DNA from: Verrucomicrobiota bacterium
GTDB lineage: Bacteria > Verrucomicrobiota > Verrucomicrobiia > Opitutales > Opitutaceae
NCBI GenBank assembly: GCA_030916665.1
Contig: JAUPWC010000346.1
Location: 1 to 7,149, forward strand
Length of the DNA stretch: 7,149 bases
Reading direction: 5' to 3'
Position numbers and translations under genes: made by a program. The notes below the pieces were generated by a model that searched no databases, was not told the origin of the DNA, and saw nothing but the letters and a program-made list of their open reading frames with translations. How positions within the stretch are numbered: the first letter of the stretch is position 1; every line of letters starts with the position of its first letter. Positions 1-5,993 of this stretch are shown here, in pieces.

Positions 1-633
1 AAAGGCCAGGCTCAGCGCGCCGCCGTCCTTCTGGAAGGCGGTGGACTTGCCGGTGCGGCCGGGCAGGTGGAACACGACCTCGTGCTTCATCGCGCCCATG
101 ATCATGGCCATCATCGGCTTCATCTGCTGGTATTTGGCGCGGGCCTCCTTGATCTTGGCCGCGGCCTGCTGGGGCGTGAGGTTGTCGGCCGCGGGCTTGG
201 CGGCGGGCTTCTGCTTGCCCTGCGGACCGTCCTTGGCGCGGAGCGTGAGCGTGCCGCTGCCGCCGTCGCGCGCCCAGTCGAACTCGAGCATCGTCTGGTT
301 GGGGATGTCGAGGTCCGACAGGTTGCGGAAATACGCCGTGCCTTTGAACGCGATGCGGCCGTCGTCGAGCACCTCGTAGCTCACGTCGCGCCACGCCTCG
401 ATGCCCTGGCTCTTGCTGAGCAGTTCGGAGGCCGCGGCCTTGGCCTGCTTCGCGGTGTCGCCTTTGCCGCCGCCCATGTCCATCGTCTGGAACGTGGACT
501 GGTGCACGACCTTGCCCGAGCCGTCGGGGTTGAGGGTGAATTCCTGTTTCGTTTCGAAGCACCCTGCGAGAAGTCCCAGGACGGCGGCGCCGCCGAGGAC
601 GTTGAAGATCCTGCCATCGGTGAGCATGCTCAT
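1..633 (-). CDS. Putative lipoprotein, N-terminal 211 residues, open at left edge
   Basis: Reading the minus strand from the ATG at 633-631 gives an uninterrupted frame to base 1, with no stop, so the C-terminus lies outside the window. Residues 9-24 are hydrophobic and end in LLAGC, a good lipobox, so Cys25 is the likely lipidated residue. After it comes FETKQEFTLNPDGSGKVVHQ; an acidic or charged start followed by a DGSG turn is common in bacterial surface lipoproteins with LppM-like beta folds (weak resemblance). Residues about 140-165 form an Ala/Lys/Pro-rich charged stretch, and about 165-185 are Met-rich (MKPMMAMIMGAMK). GC-rich third positions support coding here over the antisense frames. 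A second Met at 627 is an alternative start. A strong hairpin abuts the start codon. Divergent from the glycosidase gene. Specific function not recognised; envelope location is inferred from the lipobox. Confidence 0.8.
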   Translation of the reverse strand, partial: MSMLTDGRIFNVLGGAAVLGLLAGCFETKQEFTLNPDGSGKVVHQSTFQTMDMGGGKGDTAKQAKAAASELLSKSQGIEAWRDVSYEVLDDGRIAFKGTAYFRNLSDLDIPNQTMLEFDWARDGGSGTLTLRAKDGPQGKQKPAAKPAADNLTPQQAAAKIKEARAKYQQMKPMMAMIMGAMKHEVVFHLPGRTGKSTAFQKDGGALSLAF

Positions 634-666
634 GCGGCGTTTATGCGCCTTCGGGCGCAACGCCGC
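634..666 (-). promoter_or_regulatory. Hairpin abutting the lipoprotein start codon
   Basis: Bases 634-640 (GCGGCGT) pair with 660-666 (ACGCCGC), and 644-649 (TGCGCC) with 654-659 (GGCGCA). The loop is TTCG on the plus strand and CGAA on the minus strand, with TTA (641-643) as a one-sided bulge. In the minus-strand transcript this 13-bp helix would end exactly at the ATG, and the only SD-like run (GAAGG) lies in its apical part. It could limit translation initiation. On the plus strand it carries a C(UUCG)G loop and could instead be a leader element of the glycosidase gene. The structure is seen; the function is inferred. Confidence 0.5.
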
Positions 667-800
667 AAACGCATAGTGGACGGTGCTGGATGGCCCGTGG
701 GGATTGGCAAAACCTCTCAAAATCCGGGACAAACAACTCATGGCGCTGGCGGCGGAACTAGGGTAGTTTGGTGGTGGCTGTTACCCCGGCCGCTTACCCC

Positions 801-2609
801 ATGTCCCTCCTGTCCGCCGTCACCCGCAGGTTCGCCTGCGTCCTGTTCCTCAGCCCGGTCCTGGCGCTCGCGCAGAGCGTCACGGTCACCGTCAACACCG
901 GCACCGCCGTCCGCACCGTGGACGAGCGTGTGTTCGGCCTGAACGCCACCATGTGGGACGGCGAGGCGGGCAGCGCGCAGACGGTCAACCTCCTCCAGCA
1001 GGCCGGTGTGCGCACCATCCGCATCCCGGGCGGCTCGCTGTCCGACGAGTATCACTGGCGCGTCAACAAGACGCTGAACAACACCTGGACCTGGGCCAGC
1101 GGCATGAACAAGTTCGCCGACCTGATCACGGGACTCAACGCGCAGGCCTTTGTCACGGTGAACTACGGCAGCGGCACACCCGAGGAAGCCGCCGCGTGGG
1201 TCGCCTATGCCAACGCCGCCACCACGGCCGACGCGGCCATCGGCACCGACAGCACGGGTTACAACTGGCAGACCGCCGGCACCTGGGCCGCGCTGCGCGC
1301 CGCCGCGCCGCTGGGCACGGACGACGGCATGAACTTCCTGCGCCGTAGCCGCGCCACGCCCTACGCGCTCAAATACTGGGAGATCGGCAACGAGAACTAC
1401 GGTTCCTGGGAAACCGACCAGCAGGCGGTCCAGTGGGACCCGTTCACCTACGCCACCCGCGCCCGGGACTACATCACGCGGATGAAGGCCGTGGACCCCA
1501 CGATCAAGATCGGCGTGGTCGTGCAGGCGGGCGAGGACGAGCTCGACGCCAAGTCCCCGCAGACGCCGCTTGTCACCAATCCGCGCACCAACGTCGCCCA
1601 CAAGGGCTGGACCCCGCGCGTGCTTGCCCGGCTCAAGGAGCTCGGCGTGACGCCCGACGCCGTGATCTACCACCGTTATGAACAGGCGCCCAAGGCCGAC
1701 GCCATCACCTGGGGCGGCGCCTACGAGTCCGACGCCGGCCTGCTCCAGCGGGCGAAGACCTGGCCCGAGGACGCGACGAAGATCCGGCAGATGCTCAGCG
1801 ATTATCTCGGCACGACGGCGGGCGCGGGCGTCGAGATCCTCGTGACCGAAAACAACTCCGTCTATTCCCAGCCCGGCAAGCAGACCACGAGCCTCGTCAA
1901 CGGCCTGTTCCTCGCCGACAGCATCGGCCACGTCCTGCAGACGGGCATCAACGCGCTGCTGTGGTGGGATCTGCGCAACGGCACCGACTTCCGCAACAAC
2001 AACGGCCCCGAACTCTACGGCTGGCGCGGCTGGGGCGACTACGGCATCCTCACCTCCGCGGCATCGGGCGGACCCGCGACCTCCTACGAGGGTTATCCGA
2101 CCTATTACGCGTTCAAGCTGCTCTCGAAGTTCGCGCGCCACGGCGACACCGTCGTACAGGCGACCAGCACCAGCCAGCTGCTCACGGTCTTCGCGGTCAG
2201 CACGCTCGCCGGCGACACGAACCTGCTCGTGATCAACAAGGACCCTGCGGCCTCGCTCACGGCGAATTTCACCGTCAACGGCTTCACGCCCGCGTCCTCG
2301 GCCAGCGTGTTCAGCTACGGCAAGCCGCAGGATGACGCCGCCAAGCCCGGCGGCAGCGGCGCCACCGACCTCGCCAGCTCCACGATGAACATTTCCGGCG
2401 CGACGTTTAGCGCCTCGTTCGCCCCTTACTCGATGACCGTCATCGCGCTCGCCAAGGGCTCCACCACGCCGACAACTCCCACGCCGCCGACCCCGACGAC
2501 ACCTCCGCCCAGTTCCGGCGGTGGCGGTGGAGGTGGCGGCGCGCCTTCGCTGTGGTTTGTTGGGGTGTTGGGTGCGCTGGCGGTGACGCGTTTCGCTCGT
2601 CGCATCTGA
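801..2609 (+). CDS. Secreted clan GH-A glycoside hydrolase, alpha-L-arabinofuranosidase-like
   Basis: The 602-residue product starts at ATG 801. Residues 1-24 are a Sec signal peptide with predicted cleavage LALA|QS. The catalytic part (about 27-430) resembles GH51/GH39-type (beta/alpha)8 glycosidases: RIPGG with a downstream YHW, then KYWEIGNENYGSWE with Glu198 as probable acid/base (the Asn-Glu pair of clan GH-A), and ILVTENNS with Glu350 as probable nucleophile. Residues about 432-552 look like the C-terminal beta-sandwich of arabinofuranosidases. A Thr/Pro linker (about 554-570), Gly573-580, a hydrophobic segment (APSLWFVGVLGALAV) and RFARRI finish the protein, which suggests surface sorting or anchoring. 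It probably acts outside the cytoplasm on arabinose-containing plant polysaccharide; substrate is not determinable from sequence alone. An in-frame TTG at 768 was rejected because it would spoil the signal peptide. No clear SD. GH30, GH39 or GH44 relatives are alternatives. Confidence 0.82.
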   Translation: MSLLSAVTRRFACVLFLSPVLALAQSVTVTVNTGTAVRTVDERVFGLNATMWDGEAGSAQTVNLLQQAGVRTIRIPGGSLSDEYHWRVNKTLNNTWTWASGMNKFADLITGLNAQAFVTVNYGSGTPEEAAAWVAYANAATTADAAIGTDSTGYNWQTAGTWAALRAAAPLGTDDGMNFLRRSRATPYALKYWEIGNENYGSWETDQQAVQWDPFTYATRARDYITRMKAVDPTIKIGVVVQAGEDELDAKSPQTPLVTNPRTNVAHKGWTPRVLARLKELGVTPDAVIYHRYEQAPKADAITWGGAYESDAGLLQRAKTWPEDATKIRQMLSDYLGTTAGAGVEILVTENNSVYSQPGKQTTSLVNGLFLADSIGHVLQTGINALLWWDLRNGTDFRNNNGPELYGWRGWGDYGILTSAASGGPATSYEGYPTYYAFKLLSKFARHGDTVVQATSTSQLLTVFAVSTLAGDTNLLVINKDPAASLTANFTVNGFTPASSASVFSYGKPQDDAAKPGGSGATDLASSTMNISGATFSASFAPYSMTVIALAKGSTTPTTPTPPTPTTPPPSSGGGGGGGGAPSLWFVGVLGALAVTRFARRI

Positions 2610-2619
2610 ACGCCAAGGG

Positions 2620-2645
2620 GTAGGGCGGGACCGCTGGGCCCGCCG
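2620..2645 (+). repeat. REP-like unit A (left half of an inverted pair)
   Basis: GTAG at 2620-2623 is followed at once by a hairpin with stem GGCGGG (2624-2629), 9-nt loop ACCGCTGGG and stem CCCGCC (2639-2644). It is repeated in inverted orientation at 2675-2700 (24 of 26 identical). GTAG directly 5' of a palindrome is the hallmark of REP sequences recognised by RAYT transposases. It starts 11 bases after the glycosidase stop, so it may also end or protect that transcript. There is no T-tract. Confidence 0.7.
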
Positions 2646-2674
2646 CGTTTGACCAGCATGGTGCATTGATCGGA

Positions 2675-2700
2675 CGGCGCGCCCAGCGGTCGCGCCCTAC
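2675..2700 (-). repeat. REP-like unit A' (right half of an inverted pair)
   Basis: Read on the minus strand from 2700: GTAG, stem GGCGCG, loop ACCGCTGGG, stem CGCGCC. It differs from unit A at unit positions 9 and 21 only, and those two bases pair with each other in the hairpin. The two units can also pair with one another across a 29-bp spacer (2646-2674) to form one long stem. This is a BIME-like arrangement. Confidence 0.7.
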
Positions 2701-2722
2701 CTGTTCAAACCTACAGCATGAT

Positions 2723-2749
2723 GGAGCCGGGGCGCCCTCGCCCCGGGGA
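2723..2749 (+). repeat. REP-like unit B
   Basis: GGAG at 2723-2726 is followed directly by a perfect 8-bp stem, CCGGGGCG (2727-2734) with CGCCCCGG (2739-2746), closing a CCCT loop, and then GGA. GGAG is a known alternative to GTAG at the foot of REP hairpins. It lies 22 bp beyond unit A' in the gap ahead of ligA. The stem sequence is unrelated to unit A, so it belongs to a different class. Confidence 0.55.
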
Positions 2750-2794
2750 ATTGACCGCAGCATGGCGGCAATGCTCGGCTTCGCCACGCCTGCC

Positions 2795-2823
2795 TTGACG
2801 GCTGCGGGCGTTTGGATTGGATT
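2795..2823 (+). promoter_or_regulatory. Weak candidate sigma70-type promoter for ligA
   Basis: TTGACG (2795-2800, five of six consensus bases) is followed after 17 bp by TGGATT (2818-2823, three of six). It is the best -35-like hexamer I found in the gap and would leave a 5' leader of about 50 nt to the ATG at 2879, or about 130 nt to 2963. The -10 match is poor and GC-rich genomes give chance hits, so this is a suggestion only. Confidence 0.22.
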
Positions 2824-2878
2824 GCTCCCGATCAGCCGTCCTTGGGCCAGGGCGTATCAACCCCAACCCCTTCGTCCG

Positions 2879-2962
2879 ATGACCGGCCCTTCCGCCCGCG
2901 TTCCGCGCCTTGCCTGGCTGCTGCTTTTCTTGGTCGTTGCGCTCACCTGTCACGCGGCGCGG
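2879..2962 (+). other. In-frame N-terminal extension of ligA resembling a signal peptide
   Basis: If translation begins at ATG 2879, the ligase gains 28 residues: a basic n-region (MTGPSARVPR), a hydrophobic core (LAWLLLFLVVALTC) and a small-residue end (HAAR). That is the layout of a Sec signal or N-terminal membrane anchor. Third codon positions are mostly G or C, consistent with coding but also with background composition. LigA is normally cytoplasmic, so either the extension is untranslated leader with chance openness or the protein is anchored. Sequence alone cannot decide. Confidence 0.35.
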
Positions 2963-4969
2963 ATGGGCATAACGTCGGACAGTGACTCCGCCCGCCGTCG
3001 CATACAAGAACTCCGGACCGAAATCGCCCGGCACGACGACCTCTACTTCAAACAGGCGAAGGCGGAAATCAGCGACGCGGAATACGACCGGCTGAAGCAG
3101 GAGCTTCAGTTCCTGGAGGCCGCGCATCCCGAACTGAGCGCCCCGCCGCCCGAGGTGGGCGACGATCGCAGCGGCCGGTTCCCCACGGGTGTCCACCGGC
3201 AGCGCATGGGCAGTTTGGACAAGGCCTACACCGAGACCGAGTGGCGGGCGTTTCACACGAAGGTCACGCAGGAGCTGGGCCGGAGCGACCTCGTGTTCGT
3301 GGTGGAGCCGAAATACGACGGCCTCGCCATCAGCCTGACCTACGAGCGCGGCGTGCTGGTGCGCGCCGTCACGCGCGGCAACGGCGTCGAGGGCGACGAC
3401 GTGACCGCCAACGTGCGCATGATCGAGGCGCTGCCGCCAACGCTCCAAGCGGGGCAGCTGCCGCCACCCGTGCTCGTCGAGCTGCGCGGCGAGATCTACC
3501 TCGACGATGCGGAGTTTGCCCGGCTCAACGCCGAGCGCGAGTCGGCCGGCGAGGTGTTGTTCGCGCACCCGCGCAACCTCGCCGTCGGCACGCTCAAGTC
3601 CGCCGATCCCGCCGAGGTCGCGGAGCGCCGGCTCTCGATCGTGCTCTACGGGTGGGGCGCGTGGGAGGGCGCGAAGCCCCCGCAGTCGCAGCTCGAGTTC
3701 CACGGCCAGTTGCGCGCCTGGGGTCTGCCGGTGGTGAAGGGCAGCCGCATCGTCCGCACCGCCGACGAGGCGTGGACGGCGGTCCGAACGCTCGCGCGCG
3801 GGCGGACCACCCTCGGCTTTCCGACCGACGGCGCCGTGGTGAAGCTCGACGACACCGCCCTGCGGACGCGGATCGGGGAAGGGCCCACCGCGCCGCGCTG
3901 GGCCGTGGCCTGCAAGTTCGAGCCGGAGAAGGCTGTCACGCGCCTGCGGGCGATCACGATCCAGGTCGGGCGCACCGGCGTGCTGACGCCCGTGGCCGAA
4001 TTCGAACCGCTCGAACTCGGCGGCGCAACGGTCGCGCGCGCGACCCTGCACAACCGCGACGAGATCAAGCGTCACGACCTGCGGATCGGCGATTTCATCG
4101 AGGTGGAAAAGGCGGGCGACATCATCCCGGCGGTGACAGGTGTCCAGGTGCAGCGGCGTCCGGCGGAAGCCGTGCCCTATGTGTTTCCCGAGCGGTGCCC
4201 TTCGTGTCAGACGGCGGTGGCCGCGAAACCGGGCGAGGTGGCCGTGCGGTGCGCGAACACGCGTTGTCCGGCGCAGCGGCAGAGGCGGCTCGAGCATTTT
4301 GCCTCCGCGCCGGCCGTGGGCTTGAAGGGCTTCGGTCCGGCGACGATCAGCGCGCTGGTCAGGGCGGGCCGCTTGCAGGGGCCGGCGGATTTCTACCGGT
4401 TGACGCGCGGGGACCTGCTGGCGGTCGAGGGCGTGGGCGAGAAGACGGCGGACCGCCTGCTGGCCGAGATCGAGGCCAGCAAGCAGGCCGAGCTGGCGGG
4501 ATTCATCCACGGCCTGAGCATCCCGCAGGTCGGTGCGGCCACCGCGTTCGAACTGGCGGAGCTCTCGGGCGATCTGGCCGGCTTCGGCCGGCTGGGCGGC
4601 AGCCGGGTGGTGGATGCGGTGGGGCCGGCGGCGGCGGAAGCCGTGGCTGATTTTTTGGCGCGGTCCGAGAACCAGGCGGATATCCGGGGGTTGATTACGT
4701 CGGGGGTGAGCGCCAAGGCCGATCAGCCGGTCCGGGCGAATCTGCCGGGCAAGGTGTTCGTCTTCACCGGCGCGCTGCCCGGTCTGACCCGTGCACAGGC
4801 GGCGAAGCAGGTGGAGGCGGCGGGCGGTGCCGTGCGCGACAGCGTGAGCGGCAAAACCGACTACGTCGTGGCAGGGGAGGGGGCCGGCGCAAAATTGGAC
4901 GACGCCCGCCGGCTGGGCGTCACGGTCCTGACGCCGCTGGAATTTGCGCAGCTGCTGGGCCTGCCGTAG
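2963..4969 (+). CDS. ligA: NAD-dependent DNA ligase LigA
   Basis: Seals 3'-OH/5'-phosphate nicks using NAD+ in replication and repair. From ATG 2963 the product is 668 residues, close to E. coli LigA (671). All domains are present in order: Ia (about 1-70, YF...EISDAEYDRL); adenylation domain with KYDG and adenylated Lys117, LRGEIYL, DGAVVK (Lys294) and ACKFEPEK (Lys318); OB fold; four-Cys zinc finger (Cys412, 415, 430, 435); helix-hairpin-helix region (about 440-585); BRCT domain (about 590-668, VFTGALPGLTR and KTDYVVAGEGAGAKL). The ligase appears complete and active. The frame stays open upstream: ATG 2879 would add 28 residues forming a signal-peptide-like segment, and a TTG at 2666 would reach into the REP pair. 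I chose 2963 because it matches the family N-terminus, but no start has a good SD. Followed 40 bp later by the phosphodiesterase gene, so probably cotranscribed. Confidence 0.96.
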   Translation: MGITSDSDSARRRIQELRTEIARHDDLYFKQAKAEISDAEYDRLKQELQFLEAAHPELSAPPPEVGDDRSGRFPTGVHRQRMGSLDKAYTETEWRAFHTKVTQELGRSDLVFVVEPKYDGLAISLTYERGVLVRAVTRGNGVEGDDVTANVRMIEALPPTLQAGQLPPPVLVELRGEIYLDDAEFARLNAERESAGEVLFAHPRNLAVGTLKSADPAEVAERRLSIVLYGWGAWEGAKPPQSQLEFHGQLRAWGLPVVKGSRIVRTADEAWTAVRTLARGRTTLGFPTDGAVVKLDDTALRTRIGEGPTAPRWAVACKFEPEKAVTRLRAITIQVGRTGVLTPVAEFEPLELGGATVARATLHNRDEIKRHDLRIGDFIEVEKAGDIIPAVTGVQVQRRPAEAVPYVFPERCPSCQTAVAAKPGEVAVRCANTRCPAQRQRRLEHFASAPAVGLKGFGPATISALVRAGRLQGPADFYRLTRGDLLAVEGVGEKTADRLLAEIEASKQAELAGFIHGLSIPQVGAATAFELAELSGDLAGFGRLGGSRVVDAVGPAAAEAVADFLARSENQADIRGLITSGVSAKADQPVRANLPGKVFVFTGALPGLTRAQAAKQVEAAGGAVRDSVSGKTDYVVAGEGAGAKLDDARRLGVTVLTPLEFAQLLGLP

Positions 4970-5009
4970 CTCTTGCCAGCAGGTGGGGGAGCGTGTTCGG
5001 TGTCGGTCC

Positions 5010-5792
5010 ATGGAAGTCATCTTTCTCGGCACGGGCACGTCGCAGGGTGTGCCGATGATCGCCTGCGATTGCCCGGTCTGCATCTCGCCGGACGCGCGCA
5101 ACCGGCGCACGCGCGCCTGCATCCACGTCGTGATGGACGGACTGCACGTGCAGGTGGACGCCGCGCCCGAGTTTCGGCTCCAGTGTCTGCGGGAAGATGT
5201 CCGGCAGCTGGATTTTTTCATCCTCACCCACGGCCATGCCGACCACGTCGTCGGCATGGACGACCTGCGGCGGTTTTGCGACCTGATCGGAGGCAACGCC
5301 CTGACCGTTTATTCGACGGACGAGGGCATGGCGCGGGTGCTGGCGATCTTTCCCTACGCGATTGCCGAGCGTCCGCTCACGAAGGGTTATGCGGCCTTCA
5401 AGCTCACGACCATGCCCGAGGTGCTCGAACTGCCGCAGGGCACGATCCGTTCCACGCTGCTCCCGCATGGCGGGATCAACACGCTGGGGCTGGTGTTCGA
5501 GGAGAAGTCGTCGGGCAAGCGGTTCGTCTATTACAACGACTGCAAGCGCATCCCCCGCGAAGCGGTCGCGCTCGCAAAGGGCGCGGATGCCGTCGTGCTG
5601 GACGGCCTGCGCGTCGAACCGCACCCCTCGCACATGAACATCGAGGAAGCCTGCGCCGCCGCCGGCGAAATCCAGGGCAAGGCCACCTGGCTCACTCATC
5701 TCACCCACGGCATCGATCACGCGACTTGGAGCGAGAAGCTCGCCCCGCAGGGCGTGCAGCTCGCCTACGACGGTTTGCGGCTGAAGTTGTAG
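5010..5792 (+). CDS. Metallo-beta-lactamase-fold phosphodiesterase, PhnP/COG1235 type
   Basis: The 260-residue product begins MEVIFLGTGTSQGVP, the first strand of the fold, which fixes the start at ATG 5010. Metal ligands are visible: THGHADH (His74, His76, Asp78, His79), His153 in LLPHGG, Asp177 in YYNDCKR, and His residues in LTHLTHGIDH (230, 233, 237). Cys19, Cys21 and Cys24 (CDCPVC) match the extra structural zinc site of PhnP. HGHADHVVGMDDLR and the C-terminal LAYDGL are typical of COG1235. E. coli PhnP hydrolyses 5-phosphoribosyl 1,2-cyclic phosphate in phosphonate breakdown. No other phn gene is visible, so the real substrate may be another cyclic phosphodiester; I give no symbol. It has no signal peptide, so it is cytoplasmic. 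It sits 40 bp after ligA on the same strand. A purine-rich stretch at 4981-4992 lies rather far upstream for an SD. Confidence 0.88.
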   Translation: MEVIFLGTGTSQGVPMIACDCPVCISPDARNRRTRACIHVVMDGLHVQVDAAPEFRLQCLREDVRQLDFFILTHGHADHVVGMDDLRRFCDLIGGNALTVYSTDEGMARVLAIFPYAIAERPLTKGYAAFKLTTMPEVLELPQGTIRSTLLPHGGINTLGLVFEEKSSGKRFVYYNDCKRIPREAVALAKGADAVVLDGLRVEPHPSHMNIEEACAAAGEIQGKATWLTHLTHGIDHATWSEKLAPQGVQLAYDGLRLKL

Positions 5793-5803
5793 GGAGTCCG
5801 ATT

Positions 5804-5826
5804 GTGGGCAGCGCGCTTGCGCGCGC
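5804..5826 (+). repeat. REP-like unit C
   Basis: GTGG (5804-5807) is followed directly by GC, a bulged A, then GCGCGC, TT, GCGCGC and GC, which folds on itself with one bulge. It is repeated exactly in inverted orientation at 5838-5860; with one extra flanking base the two arms pair over 24 bp around an 11-nt loop. It begins 12 bp after the phosphodiesterase stop. There is no T-tract, but the long stem could still stop or stabilise transcripts. Confidence 0.6.
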
Positions 5827-5837
5827 AGTTCTCTCAG

Positions 5838-5860
5838 GCGCGCGCAAGCGCGCTGCCCAC
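5838..5860 (-). repeat. REP-like unit C' (inverted copy of C)
   Basis: Exact reverse complement of 5804-5826, again with GTGG at its 5' foot when read on the minus strand. The spacer 5827-5837 reads AGTTCTCTCAG. Perfect identity suggests recent duplication or conversion of the two arms, unlike the diverged A/A' pair. Its position between convergent genes fits a bidirectional transcript end or a BIME-type repeat. Confidence 0.6.
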
Positions 5861-5896
5861 ACTATAAACCCGGATTCCGGTTTTGCCTGAGATTTT

Positions 5897-5921
5897 GTAG
5901 CCCTGCGCGGAAGCGCAGGGA
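5897..5921 (+). repeat. REP-like unit D
   Basis: GTAG (5897-5900) stands directly before a perfect 8-bp stem, CCCTGCGC (5901-5908) with GCGCAGGG (5913-5920), closing a GGAA tetraloop (GNRA type). This is the clearest REP architecture in the window. It is paired head-to-head with unit E. Confidence 0.68.
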
Positions 5922-5947
5922 CAGGAATCTGCGCCTGCATCCGGAAA

Positions 5948-5971
5948 TCCCGCGGCTCCCGCCGCGGCTAC
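5948..5971 (-). repeat. REP-like unit E
   Basis: Read on the minus strand from 5971: GTAG, stem CCGCGGC, loop GGGA (GNRA type), stem GCCGCGG, then GA. It shares GTAGCC and the terminal GGGA with unit D but has a different stem, so the pair looks like one family with freely varying but self-complementary stems. Confidence 0.66.
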
Positions 5972-5993
5972 ACCGGCAATCGCGGAATCCGGG

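Noticed and set aside
768..800. TTG 768 as the glycosidase start
   Set aside because: ATG 801 gives a normal signal peptide; the extra eleven residues would lengthen the n-region without a basic or conserved motif.
67..942. 291-codon plus-strand reading frame at the left edge
   Set aside because: It overlaps the lipoprotein gene antisense and runs into the glycosidase signal peptide in another frame. The minus-strand frame has a lipobox and a sensible composition.
738..2666. 642-codon minus-strand reading frame opposite the glycosidase
   Set aside because: Its product is Arg/Gly/Ala-rich with no recognisable domain. The plus-strand frame has a signal peptide, catalytic motifs and a full domain layout. 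Long antisense frames are expected at this GC content.
2620..2749. CRISPR-like repeat array
   Set aside because: The copies are inverted, not direct; spacers are not uniform, and no cas gene is visible.
2666..2878. Longest possible ligA start, TTG 2666
   Set aside because: It would place REP units A' and B inside the coding region, and the added residues have no family counterpart.
2711..5296. 861-codon minus-strand reading frame opposite ligA
   Set aside because: Low-complexity His/Arg/Gly/Ala product without motifs. It mirrors a complete LigA and arises from GC-biased codon positions.
5803..5861. Classical Rho-independent terminator
   Set aside because: The stem is strong but no T-tract follows on either strand, and the arms carry REP-type feet, so repeat is the better label.
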